From Deltaproteobacteria bacterium (lineage in GTDB: Bacteria; Desulfobacterota; Binatia; UBA9968), in the NCBI GenBank assembly GCA_016210115.1, contig JACQUW010000299.1, forward strand, positions 1-42,563: a stretch of 42,563 bases of DNA. Direction: 5' to 3'. The position numbers and the translations under genes are program-made. Shown here in pieces: positions 23,858-32,205 of the stretch (position 1 is its first letter; each line of letters begins with the position of its first letter). The notes under the pieces are model-generated. The model had not been told where the DNA came from and did not search any database. It saw only the letters and a program-made list of their open reading frames with translations.

Positions 23858-24994
23858 TTACGCTGAGCCGTAGAAACGCTTCTTATCGGCTTCTGCGCGT
23901 GCCTCGTATTTGCGATCGAGCTTTACCGTAGGTATGTAGTGCGCCTCTATCCTCTTGCGTAGCTCCCAAACCTTCTCGCAGGCTTTTACCAGGCCAGCGA
24001 ACTGCTCGGGAAAAAGTCCCTGGAACCCATCTGATTTTGCGATGAGCGGATTCGGATGCGTCTCAACCAGGACGGCTGAGGCGCCGGCCATGATCCCGGC
24101 CAAAGTCATGGGGTGAACGAGATCGCGTATACCGGTCCCATGGGAAGCGTCCACTGCCACCGGAAGACAGGAGAGCTGGTAGTGGAACGCGGCAATACCC
24201 CCAAGATCCAGGGTATTACGGGTGTAACGATTGGGACTGATGATGCCCCGCTCGCACAAAATCACATTCTCTTTCCCCGCGGACATGACGCGCTCGACCC
24301 ACAACAAGTAGGCCTCGATATCCAGGGAATTGCCGCGTTTGTGTATGACGGGGAGAGGGGTATCGCGTAGCCGGTTAAGCAAAGCCTGGTTCTTCGAGTT
24401 TACCTCCCCAACCTGAAGGCAATCAATACCTATGTCTTCGTAGAGGGGGAGATCGGCCGCGTCCAGAATTTCAACGACGGTCGGTAAACCAAACTCTCTT
24501 CCAGCCTTCACGATATATTTGAGCCCGTTTCGCAGGGCCTCCTCAGAGGTAGAGCCGATTCCCTCCCAGCCGCTATAGGGGCTCGAGCGATATTTGACCA
24601 CCCCGCCACGCAGGGCATCAGCTCCCGCCTCTTTGACGATGCGAGCCGCTTCCATGATCTGCACCTCGCCTTCGACTGAACATGGCCCTGCAATAATCGT
24701 CAGCTTTTCACCGCCTACCTTAAGATTTCCGAGGCGCACCGCGCGGTGAATCAGGTTTCCGGCGGTTCCTTTCTGTGCGACCCGTTTATACGCACGGGAA
24801 ATGGGAATCAGGGTATCAACGCCGCCCATCTCCTGAATCTCGACAACCGGAAGCTGGCTGATATCACCGTAGACGCCGATGAGGGTGATCTCCTCACCCA
24901 CCATCTTCCCGGTCTTGTAATTCAATGCGTGAAGCTTCTCTTCAACCGCCGTAACTTCTTCCGGAGTTGCGTCTCTGGACATTTTTACTAACAT
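23858..24994 (-). CDS. aroF: DAHP synthase, type I-beta (divergent)
   Basis: 3-Deoxy-7-phosphoheptulonate synthase condenses phosphoenolpyruvate and erythrose 4-phosphate at the entry to aromatic biosynthesis. The protein is 378 aa: a ferredoxin-like regulatory domain (~1-70) and a TIM barrel. Metal ligands are present as Cys105 (AGPCS), His285 (DASHGTG), Glu311 (VETHP) and Asp322 (KSDG). Active-site Arg129, Lys134, Arg136, Lys219 and Arg249 are also present. Two signatures deviate: KPRTS is KYRSS, and the PEP-binding GAR(N) motif is GEVN (196-199), losing its arginine. GAGGAGG lies 7-8 nt before the ATG and fixes the start. No other shikimate gene is near. A relative with changed substrate is possible. 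Confidence 0.88.
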   Translation of the reverse strand: MLVKMSRDATPEEVTAVEEKLHALNYKTGKMVGEEITLIGVYGDISQLPVVEIQEMGGVDTLIPISRAYKRVAQKGTAGNLIHRAVRLGNLKVGGEKLTIIAGPCSVEGEVQIMEAARIVKEAGADALRGGVVKYRSSPYSGWEGIGSTSEEALRNGLKYIVKAGREFGLPTVVEILDAADLPLYEDIGIDCLQVGEVNSKNQALLNRLRDTPLPVIHKRGNSLDIEAYLLWVERVMSAGKENVILCERGIISPNRYTRNTLDLGGIAAFHYQLSCLPVAVDASHGTGIRDLVHPMTLAGIMAGASAVLVETHPNPLIAKSDGFQGLFPEQFAGLVKACEKVWELRKRIEAHYIPTVKLDRKYEARAEADKKRFYGSA

Positions 24995-25315
24995 GACATA
25001 GCCTCCTCAGAATCTTATTCGTTTTAGCGTTTGTTGCAGCGGCTGTGGTGGGACCGAACTGCAGCTCTAATTTAGCTCCACATTAGCTCTTGGAGCCAGG
25101 CGCCGTCAAACGCCGGCAAAGTTCAGTTCAAAACGTTCAAGCCGTTTTAGCCCCCACCTCTGTCCTCCCCCGCGACGCGGGGGAGGAGGAAGGAGGAGGT
25201 TTGAACGATTGGAACGCTTTGAACGAATTGAACGCCCAAATTCCATGGGCCGCCTGAGATAGACATTTTTTTTGCAATGGGCTAAGGAAAGCCTAAAGGC
25301 ACATCCGCGACATTC
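24995..25315. other. 321-bp divergent intergenic region
   Basis: The gap between divergent aroF and the first TPR gene holds the aroF Shine-Dalgarno at its left end and a composite TTGAACG-family repeat in the middle. I see no gene and no convincing promoter hexamers for the TPR gene. Confidence 0.45.
25125..25240. repeat. TTGAACG-family repeat, copy B, with embedded hairpin
   Basis: The flanks AGTTCAAAACGTTCAAGCCG and TTTGAACGATTGGAACGCTT match copy A (21113-21181) almost base for base. Where copy A has its central palindrome, copy B carries ~47 bp of C- then G-rich DNA with a perfect hairpin: TCCTCCCCCGCG (25163-25174), one central A, CGCGGGGGAGGA (25176-25187). It looks like one palindromic element inserted in or replacing the core of another. 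Confidence 0.7.
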
Positions 25316-26371
25316 ATGAAATCGGCCAGTAGGATAGCTTTTCTTACCGTCTTCCTCTTAAGCGCGCTTGCACTGCCTGCAAAGGCGGCTGAGTCCTCGG
25401 GGAGTTATCGCGAGGCCCTGGCACTCCACAGGGCAGGTAAATTCAAGGAGGCCATCCGCTTCTACGATAAGGCTATAAAAGCCGACCCTCGTTCTGCCGC
25501 GGCTTATGTCGGCCGTGGCGCCGCCTATGCGAGGCTCGGGGAGCGCGAGAGAGCTATCAAGGATTATGACGAAGCGATCCGAATAGACCCCAAACTGCCT
25601 GACGCGTACTATAACCGGGGCAACGCTTTCGATGATCTCAAGCAGCACGAGCGCGCGATCAAGGATTATGATCAGGCATTGCGCCTGAATCCCAGTCTGA
25701 GCGCGGCTTACAACAACCGCGGCTTTGCCTACTACAAGCTTGGCCAGTACGAGCGGGCAATCAAAGACTACGACCAGGCCCTACGCCTCGATTCCAAGCT
25801 TGCGCACGCTTACTTTAACCGGGCCAACGCACATTCCGTCCTGAAACAGTACGAGAAGGCGATCAAGGATTACAATTCCGCTATTCGCCTGAACCGGAAA
25901 TACGGGCAGGCCTACAGGCAACGGGGAAACGCCCACTCCAATCTTGGCCAGCATGAGTTAGCGATCAACGATTTCACTGAAGCGATCCGCTTCGATTCCA
26001 AGGATGCCGAAGCCTATTACAGTCGTGGCCTCGCCAAGCGCCGCCTGGGCCGGCACGAAGCCGCCGTCCAGGACTACACGGTGGCGATCCAGCTAAACCC
26101 GAAACATGCGGAGGCCTACAATAATCGGGCGAACGCTTACTCTCTTCTCGGCCAATACGAGCGCGCGATCCAGGACTATACGGAGGCTATTAAACTGGAC
26201 CCCCGTAACGCGATGATCTACGGCAATCGGGGGCTGGTCAAACTCCGGCAGGAGAAAGATGCCGAGGCCGAAAAGGATTTTCACAAGGCGATCGAGCTCG
26301 ATCCGAGCTTGAGGCAAAAACTTGAGCCTCTCATGAACGGAGGCAAAGGCAAAGGTGCGGCAAAGCCATAG
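25316..26371 (+). CDS. Secreted nine-TPR protein, first of a tandem pair
   Basis: A 351-aa exported protein with a signal peptide (IAFLTVFLLSALALPAKA, cut near residue 24). Nine consecutive 34-residue TPR motifs fill residues ~29-335, each with the AYYNRG...LG.YE.AI.DY..AIRLDP consensus. TPR arrays form a right-handed superhelix for protein-protein contacts, here probably in the periplasm. A short Lys/Gly tail follows. No partner or enzyme domain is present, so its specific role is unknown. It is followed 11 nt later by a paralogue with the same number of repeats and the same ending (KLEPL plus a basic tail). Confidence 0.9.
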   Translation: MKSASRIAFLTVFLLSALALPAKAAESSGSYREALALHRAGKFKEAIRFYDKAIKADPRSAAAYVGRGAAYARLGERERAIKDYDEAIRIDPKLPDAYYNRGNAFDDLKQHERAIKDYDQALRLNPSLSAAYNNRGFAYYKLGQYERAIKDYDQALRLDSKLAHAYFNRANAHSVLKQYEKAIKDYNSAIRLNRKYGQAYRQRGNAHSNLGQHELAINDFTEAIRFDSKDAEAYYSRGLAKRRLGRHEAAVQDYTVAIQLNPKHAEAYNNRANAYSLLGQYERAIQDYTEAIKLDPRNAMIYGNRGLVKLRQEKDAEAEKDFHKAIELDPSLRQKLEPLMNGGKGKGAAKP

Positions 26372-26382
26372 CTAAAACCCCA

Positions 26383-27435
26383 ATGAAGGTTGCTCAGTCT
26401 TGTTTGGTTGCGTTGATGTTGGCTCTCCAATTAGCCGGAGTGGTATGGAGCGCCGAGGCTGAAGATGTGCTCAACGAGGGACTGAATCTTCATGATGCCG
26501 GGAAACTGAAGGAAGCGATTTCCTACTACGACCGGGCGATTCGCCTGAATCCGCGCTTCGCCGAAGCCTATTACAACCGGGGCAACGCCTATTATGATCT
26601 CGGTCGATATCAGCAGGCCATTAATGATTACACGCAGGTGCTTCGCATAGATCCCGACGATGCCGAAGCCTATTATAACCGGGGCAACGCTTACCGTCGC
26701 CTCGCGCAGCACGAGCGCGCTCTGCGGGACTATACTGCAGCCATTCATCTCCATCCTGAAGACGCGGAAATCTACGTCAACCGCGGCAGCGTCTATTATA
26801 GTCTTGGCCGGTATGAGCTCGCTCTGCGAGATTACAACGAGGCCATACGCCTGAATCCCAAAGATCCGGAGGCTTACTACAATCGAGCGAACACGTACGT
26901 CAGGATGGGCAAGAAAGAAGAAGCCATTGAGAATTATAACAAAACGCTCAGCCTCAACACGCAGCTCGTGGAAGCCTACTACAACAGGGGTTTTGCATAC
27001 GCGGAAAGTGGCGAATACGAAAAATCGGTCCAGGACTACAGCCAGTATCTGAGCTTTAATCCCAAATCGGCTGAAGCTTATTACAACCGCGGCCTTGCGC
27101 GCATCAGAATCGGCCAGGACGAAGCTGCCATCGAAGATTACAGCGAAGCGATCCGCCTGAATCCGAAAGATGCCGAGGCGATGTATAACCGGGGTCTTGC
27201 CTACAGCCGCCTTGGCAGATACGAACACGCCGCCAGAGATTACACCGACGTGATCCGTCTGAAGCCGCGCAACGCCGAGGCTTACGGACGGAGAGGCTTG
27301 GTCCGGCTCCAGCAAGGAAGAGATGCGGAAGCAGAGGCTGACTTCAAAAAAGCCTATCAATTGGACGGGAAGCTAAAAAACAAACTCGAGCCCCTGATCA
27401 ACGAAGCCAAGAAAAAACCACGCCTCACGCCTTAG
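26383..27435 (+). CDS. Secreted nine-TPR protein, second of a tandem pair
   Basis: A 350-aa paralogue of the preceding gene: signal peptide (CLVALMLALQLAGVVWS), then nine 34-residue TPRs and a basic C-terminus. The repeats are closer to the canonical AEAYYNRGNAYYDLGRY form. The 11-nt gap after the upstream stop, with no clear Shine-Dalgarno, indicates co-transcription and probable translational coupling. The matching length, repeat count and terminal KLEPLIN/KLEPLMN show a whole-gene tandem duplication followed by divergence. It converges with lhr. Confidence 0.9.
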   Translation: MKVAQSCLVALMLALQLAGVVWSAEAEDVLNEGLNLHDAGKLKEAISYYDRAIRLNPRFAEAYYNRGNAYYDLGRYQQAINDYTQVLRIDPDDAEAYYNRGNAYRRLAQHERALRDYTAAIHLHPEDAEIYVNRGSVYYSLGRYELALRDYNEAIRLNPKDPEAYYNRANTYVRMGKKEEAIENYNKTLSLNTQLVEAYYNRGFAYAESGEYEKSVQDYSQYLSFNPKSAEAYYNRGLARIRIGQDEAAIEDYSEAIRLNPKDAEAMYNRGLAYSRLGRYEHAARDYTDVIRLKPRNAEAYGRRGLVRLQQGRDAEAEADFKKAYQLDGKLKNKLEPLINEAKKKPRLTP

Positions 27436-27455
27436 CCCGCGCATCCGATCCAAAT

Positions 27456-27533
27456 CGTGAAACGTGAAAGGTGAAACGTGAATAGGCCCCCGATTCACTC
27501 TTCACGTTTAACTTTTTACGTTGCAGGCTGCAG
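27456..27533. repeat. GTGAAACGTGAA word repeat with inverted half
   Basis: The left half has CGTGAAACGTGAAAGGTGAA and ACGTGAATAGG. The right half has the complementary CGATTCACTCTTCACGTTTA and ACTTTTTACGTT. Related GTGAAAAGTGAATAGTGAAT words are found at 32007-32056. Confidence 0.5.
27474..27509. terminator. Possible bidirectional terminator between TPR and lhr genes
   Basis: Perfect 9-bp arms AAACGTGAA (27474-27482) and TTCACGTTT (27501-27509) enclose an alternative inner stem GTGAAT/ATTCAC. TTTAACTTTTT follows on the plus strand. The position between two convergent stop codons suits a terminator, but the stem is AT-rich. Confidence 0.35.
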
Positions 27534-27534
27534 C

Positions 27535-30500
27535 CTAATCCGCCACGCCCGCCTCCGCCTGATGGAGCCGCGCGCGCACCGCTCCCAAAGCTCCCACTTC
27601 GGCGGGCACGCCGTCTTTGTAGCCGATGGCCTGATTTGAGTAGGGAGAAACGCGAGCGCCGGGAGTGAGTATACCCACGAAATTGAGCGGGTCTGACGAA
27701 GCGACAATCATAACTTCGCCTTCAGTTTGAGACCGGCGCAAAGATCGCAGCATCTCTACAGCTTGAGGGAGCGCGTATTGCTCTCCGGCGAAACCGTTAA
27801 CGAATCGACCGCCGCGGATCTCCCCGCGGGCTTCCAACTGACGATAGATCGGAAGCAGCGTACGCCACGAAGGCGCGCGCGTCTCCCTGGCGAGTAACTC
27901 CCGGAAGACGACCCCATAGCGCCGCAGCAGTTGCCGCGCCAGAAACTCCTCAGGCGCGCCTCTATCGATGTTTTCCGGAGAAGCCAGTGACGCGCGATAA
28001 AGATACCATCGCCCGACGGGCATCAGGCGGTCCCGCGCGCGGCCGCCGGGAATCATGCGAAACCTTCTTATTCGACCCTGCCTTTTGACTTCGGGTGCAA
28101 GCAGGATTCTAAGGCCGGCGATCCCATCGCCGGTTACGAGACCGCGCGCGACAAGCTCCCACAATGCTTCTTCAGCCTTTGTCTTCAAGAGCCCGGCGCC
28201 TTGAGCAATATCCGTCACAAAAGAGGCGCCGTGGCGCTCCAAATAGCGGGCGACGTCCATGGCTGCGCCCGTGAGGCCCTTTACCTCGTCCCAAGAACCA
28301 CTCACAGGTTCCATGAAGCGGTGGAGGTTCTCGCGCGGAAGAAAAGCAATCGGCGCATTACGGGAAAAGAGACGCCGGGCTCTCCGTTTTTCCCTTCCAA
28401 CCTCTAGAACCTTTTGAGCGGCATGAGATGCTCGAGCTCTCACCGCGCTGAGAGTTTGTTCCTCGTTTTGAAGAGGCAGCGCTTCAGCGTCCAGATTTAA
28501 TCTTCCCCACGCGACCATGCCTCCCAGGCAGAGGCTTTCCAAATCCGCCGGATCATAATCAACTATCCGGGCCGGGAGCACGTGCTTCTCCCATGCTGGA
28601 GCGGGCAGTTCCAACCCCTGCAGTTGCGTGATCACTTCCAAGACACCCTCCCGCCCCTGAAGTCGCGACTCCGGCGCGACGTGCTGCCAGGAAAAAAGAA
28701 ACCGGATGAATTCAGCGCCCGTGACCGGCTCGATCTCCCGGCGCAACTGCCCCAGAGTCAGCCGGTGAATTCGCGCAAGGAGACCTCTCTCGCACCACTC
28801 GGGCTCCTCTTGGGCGTTGTGAGCGGGTGTGAAGTTGCCTCTTAAGACGATGCCGCTCGTCTCCAGGGCAAACAGCGCCGTCTCGACTTGACGGACCGGT
28901 AAGCCAACCCTCGCCGCCAATTCCGTCGCTGTAATTGGTCCTACCAGATCCATCCAGCCACGGACGATAGTACGAAGCGCCTCTTCACGGGAGGCGAAGA
29001 CCTTCGCCGGAAAAGGAGACTGGATCGCGGGCTCGATGCGGAGATCTGGAAGTGCCGCGCAGACCGGATCGAGCCGCTCTGCAGCGATGTAGCCCCGGCG
29101 ATTTCCGCTGCCCTCGCAGCTCCAGAAGCAAAACGCCGCTCTCTTCATCCCAATCAATTCTTCCGCGAACCCTCTCCATTCAAGCGCCTGTTCCAAAGGC
29201 AAAAGACAAACCGTCAAGAGGAGATCATGAAGCTCGTCCGCGTCGCGGACAGCAGGCCATGCCTGGTTTCGCACCTCGGCGATGGCATCCGGATTCAACG
29301 CGCCGAGCCCCTGGGCCAGATCGGGAGATGCGCGTCGCAGTGACACCGCCCTCGCGCGTCTTTCTTCCAAAGGCGCGTCATCGAGAAACGCGTAAGGGTT
29401 GGCATTGAGAATCTCATGAGACATCGGTGAAGGCGCTGTGGTATCCACGGCCATTGTCTTGATCGCGCCGCGCTCGATCTTTTCCAGAATCTCTTTTAAA
29501 CCGTCGAGGTCCATGGCTTCGTGAAGACAGTCGTGCAAGGTCTCGTGGAGCAAAGGGTGGTCCGGCGCCTCTATCGCCCCCATCCGATTATCGAGGCACA
29601 TAACCTGCTCCGGAAACACGGCGGCCAAAAGATCTTCGGCGCGCATCCGCTGGAGCGCCATCGGGACTTTACGTCCTCCACTGAACCGCAGAAGCGCCAG
29701 CGCCCGGGTCGTATTCCAACGCCACCTGTTCGTGAACATCGGAGAGGCCAGCGCAGCCTGAACGAGATCGTTTTCCACAGAAGCGGAGCGGACCATCAAG
29801 AAAACGTCTTTGAGAGGAAAGGAATGTTGCTCAACCAGCGAAATAACCAACCCGTCATCGGTGGCTGCGGCCTGCAACTCGCGGTCAAAGCCCACACAGA
29901 ATCGTTTGCGCAGGGCCAATCCCCAAGCGCGGTTGATCCTACCGCCGTAAGGGGTGTGCAGGACAAGCTGCATCCCGCCCGCTTCGTCGAAAAAGCGCTC
30001 CGCGACGACGCGATCCGTGGTCGGAACGATCCCCAGAGCTTTGCAGGTCTCTCCCAGGTAGGCGACGATCTGCTCCGCCGCGCTTCGGGCAACGGCCGTC
30101 TCTCTTTCAAGCCACGCCATGGCGGCAGTGGCGTCATCCAGACGGCCTGCCACTTCCCGTCGTAGGTCGGAGACGGCATCGGAGAGCTCACGAGTTCGCG
30201 CGGAAGCCTCACCAAGCCAGAATGGAACGGTGGGCGGCGCCCCGTGCGCGTCTTCGACCCATACTTTACCCGCGGCAACCCGGCGAATGCGCCAGGATCT
30301 GTTCCCGAGAAGGAAGATGTCGCCCGCGAGGCTTTCAATGGCGAAGTCCTCGTTCACTTTTCCGACAAACGTCTCCGCCGGAGCTTCGATCACGTCGTAA
30401 TCTGCGGTATCCGGAATCGCGCCGCCGTTCGTGATGGCAATCATGCGGGCGCCGCGCCGGCCCCTCAATCGCCTGTTGACGCGGTCGCGATGAAGGTGAG

Positions 30501-31962
30501 CGCTGCGCCGGCCTTTCCGGCTCGCGATCCCTTCCGAAAGAACGTCCAGGAGTTGCTCGAACTCCCGCGGTTCGAGCTTCCGGTAGGGATAAGCTCTGTG
30601 GATTAAAGCAAAAAGCTCCTCCTCGCCGATGCCGGATTCGATGATGCCTTTGAGAAAAAGCGAGTCTCCCTGTTTAACGGAAGCCGTCATACTCGAAACG
30701 GTGGCGACGATCTGCTGCGCGAGAACGTCCAGAGGTTTTTCCGGGATCAGCACCCGATCCAGTTTTCCGCTGCGCGCCGCGCGAATCGCCGCGGCGCACT
30801 GGACCAGCTCATCCCGCGTCAGGGGATAAAAGATCCCTTTTGGTGTAGCCCCCAGCCAGTGGCCGGACCTTCCGATCCGCTGCAGCATAGTGGCCAGGGA
30901 CCGGGGGGCGCCAATATGGCAGACCAGTTCCACGTGGCCGATATCGATTCCCAGTTCCAGAGAAGCCGTAGCCACCACCACCGGCATCGTGCCGGACTTG
31001 AGCTTTTCCTCGACTTCCAGGCGCGCCTTTCGGGAAAGGCTCCCGTGATGGGCGCCCACTTTCCCGTCCCCTAGCCGGGCGCTCAACTGGTGCGCGACCC
31101 GCTCTACCAGCCGGCGGGTATTGACGAAAACCAGCGTCGTGCGGTTCGCTTTGGAATGAGCCACAATCCGGTCATACACGTCCGACCACATCTCATGAGT
31201 GGCGATGGGCCCGAGTTCCTGATCCGGCAGCTCGACCGACAGATTTAGATCACGTTGGTGGCCTGAGTCGACGATTGCGCACTCCGCTGTTTTATCCGAG
31301 CGGATCTGCTCCGTTCCGACCAGGAAGCGGGCGATCTCATCAATGGGTTTTTGCGTCGCGCTCAGGCCAATGCGCTGCAGAGGCTTTCCAGCCAGAGCAT
31401 CCAGTCGCTCCAGGGATAGGGCGAGATGCGAGCCCCGCTTATCTCCGGCAACCGCATGGATCTCGTCGATGATAACGGTATCAGCGGTTCTGAGAAGCTG
31501 CCGGCTGCGTTGGGCCGTGAGCAGGATGTAAAGCGATTCCGGAGTGGTAATCAGGATATGAGGCGGCCGGCGCAGCATCGATTGCCTTTCCCGGGCCGGC
31601 GTGTCCCCGGATCGGACGGCCACCCTGATCTCCGGAAGGTTAGTTCCCTGGGAGTCGGCCAGCCGGTAGATCTGCTCCAGCGGGGCTTTGAGGTTTCTTT
31701 CGATATCGTTCCCCAGAGCCTTCAGGGGTGACACATAGATGATGCTGGTTTTGTCTTCGCACAAGCCTGACAGGGCTCGCTCGATGAGCCGGTTGATGGA
31801 CCAGAGAAATGCCGCCAGGGTCTTTCCGGAACCCGTAGGCGCGGCGATGAGCGTAGCTTCGCCTTCAGCAATATGCTCCCAGCCCTTCTCCTGCGGCTCC
31901 GTGGGCCGGGAGAAGCGTTCCGAAAACCAGCGCTGGACTAGAGGATGAAATGAAATGGCCAC
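27535..31962 (-). CDS. lhr: Lhr, large helicase-related protein (long form)
   Basis: A 1475-aa superfamily 2 DNA helicase close in size to Escherichia coli Lhr. Lhr-core motifs are motif I APTGSGKT (41-48), II DEIH (166-169), III SAT (201-203), IV-V LVFVNTRR and TASLELGIDIG, and VI QRIGRSGH (361-368). Winged-helix and beta-barrel parts follow to about residue 860. The remaining ~600 residues are the long-form C-terminal domain, which in Escherichia coli resembles AlkZ-type winged-helix proteins and has reported uracil-DNA glycosylase activity. Lhr is a 3'-5' helicase linked to DNA repair. The start is GTG at 31962, because an in-frame TGA lies two codons upstream. No Shine-Dalgarno is evident. 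It converges with the TPR pair. Confidence 0.95.
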   Translation of the reverse strand: MAISFHPLVQRWFSERFSRPTEPQEKGWEHIAEGEATLIAAPTGSGKTLAAFLWSINRLIERALSGLCEDKTSIIYVSPLKALGNDIERNLKAPLEQIYRLADSQGTNLPEIRVAVRSGDTPARERQSMLRRPPHILITTPESLYILLTAQRSRQLLRTADTVIIDEIHAVAGDKRGSHLALSLERLDALAGKPLQRIGLSATQKPIDEIARFLVGTEQIRSDKTAECAIVDSGHQRDLNLSVELPDQELGPIATHEMWSDVYDRIVAHSKANRTTLVFVNTRRLVERVAHQLSARLGDGKVGAHHGSLSRKARLEVEEKLKSGTMPVVVATASLELGIDIGHVELVCHIGAPRSLATMLQRIGRSGHWLGATPKGIFYPLTRDELVQCAAAIRAARSGKLDRVLIPEKPLDVLAQQIVATVSSMTASVKQGDSLFLKGIIESGIGEEELFALIHRAYPYRKLEPREFEQLLDVLSEGIASRKGRRSAHLHRDRVNRRLRGRRGARMIAITNGGAIPDTADYDVIEAPAETFVGKVNEDFAIESLAGDIFLLGNRSWRIRRVAAGKVWVEDAHGAPPTVPFWLGEASARTRELSDAVSDLRREVAGRLDDATAAMAWLERETAVARSAAEQIVAYLGETCKALGIVPTTDRVVAERFFDEAGGMQLVLHTPYGGRINRAWGLALRKRFCVGFDRELQAAATDDGLVISLVEQHSFPLKDVFLMVRSASVENDLVQAALASPMFTNRWRWNTTRALALLRFSGGRKVPMALQRMRAEDLLAAVFPEQVMCLDNRMGAIEAPDHPLLHETLHDCLHEAMDLDGLKEILEKIERGAIKTMAVDTTAPSPMSHEILNANPYAFLDDAPLEERRARAVSLRRASPDLAQGLGALNPDAIAEVRNQAWPAVRDADELHDLLLTVCLLPLEQALEWRGFAEELIGMKRAAFCFWSCEGSGNRRGYIAAERLDPVCAALPDLRIEPAIQSPFPAKVFASREEALRTIVRGWMDLVGPITATELAARVGLPVRQVETALFALETSGIVLRGNFTPAHNAQEEPEWCERGLLARIHRLTLGQLRREIEPVTGAEFIRFLFSWQHVAPESRLQGREGVLEVITQLQGLELPAPAWEKHVLPARIVDYDPADLESLCLGGMVAWGRLNLDAEALPLQNEEQTLSAVRARASHAAQKVLEVGREKRRARRLFSRNAPIAFLPRENLHRFMEPVSGSWDEVKGLTGAAMDVARYLERHGASFVTDIAQGAGLLKTKAEEALWELVARGLVTGDGIAGLRILLAPEVKRQGRIRRFRMIPGGRARDRLMPVGRWYLYRASLASPENIDRGAPEEFLARQLLRRYGVVFRELLARETRAPSWRTLLPIYRQLEARGEIRGGRFVNGFAGEQYALPQAVEMLRSLRRSQTEGEVMIVASSDPLNFVGILTPGARVSPYSNQAIGYKDGVPAEVGALGAVRARLHQAEAGVAD

Positions 31963-32006
31963 CCATCAAAGATATCTTGATTCTGTGCCCCTTGCCAGAG
32001 AGCGCG

Positions 32007-32056
32007 TACAAAGTACAAAGCAGAAAGTAGAAAGTGAAAAGTGAATAGTGAATAGG
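32007..32056. repeat. GTGAATAG word repeat
   Basis: The sequence repeats AAAGTACAAAGCAGAAAGTA, then GAAAGTGAAAAGTGAATAGT and GAATAGGGAG. It is simple and purine-rich on this strand, of the same type as 27456-27533. It lies between the divergent lhr and cyclase genes. Confidence 0.4.
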
Positions 32057-32205
32057 GAGCGCCACTCGCGAATTATTGACTCGTCCAGGGTGGAAATTTC
32101 TGCCACCTTTGACATAATGGCTTCGCCTACGCTGGGCGAGCTTGCCGCAATTACCGGCCAAAAAGGATTGCAGCACCGGTTCGGCGCTCCGCGTGTTTAG
32201 GGATT

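Noticed and set aside
21113..25240. Spaced GTTCAA/TTGAACG words considered as a CRISPR array
   Set aside because: Repeat words are too short and irregular, there are no uniform spacers, and no cas gene is in the window.
26431..27360. A 309-codon frame antisense to the second TPR gene
   Set aside because: It mirrors the 34-codon TPR periodicity; the sense strand encodes clean TPR motifs with a signal peptide.
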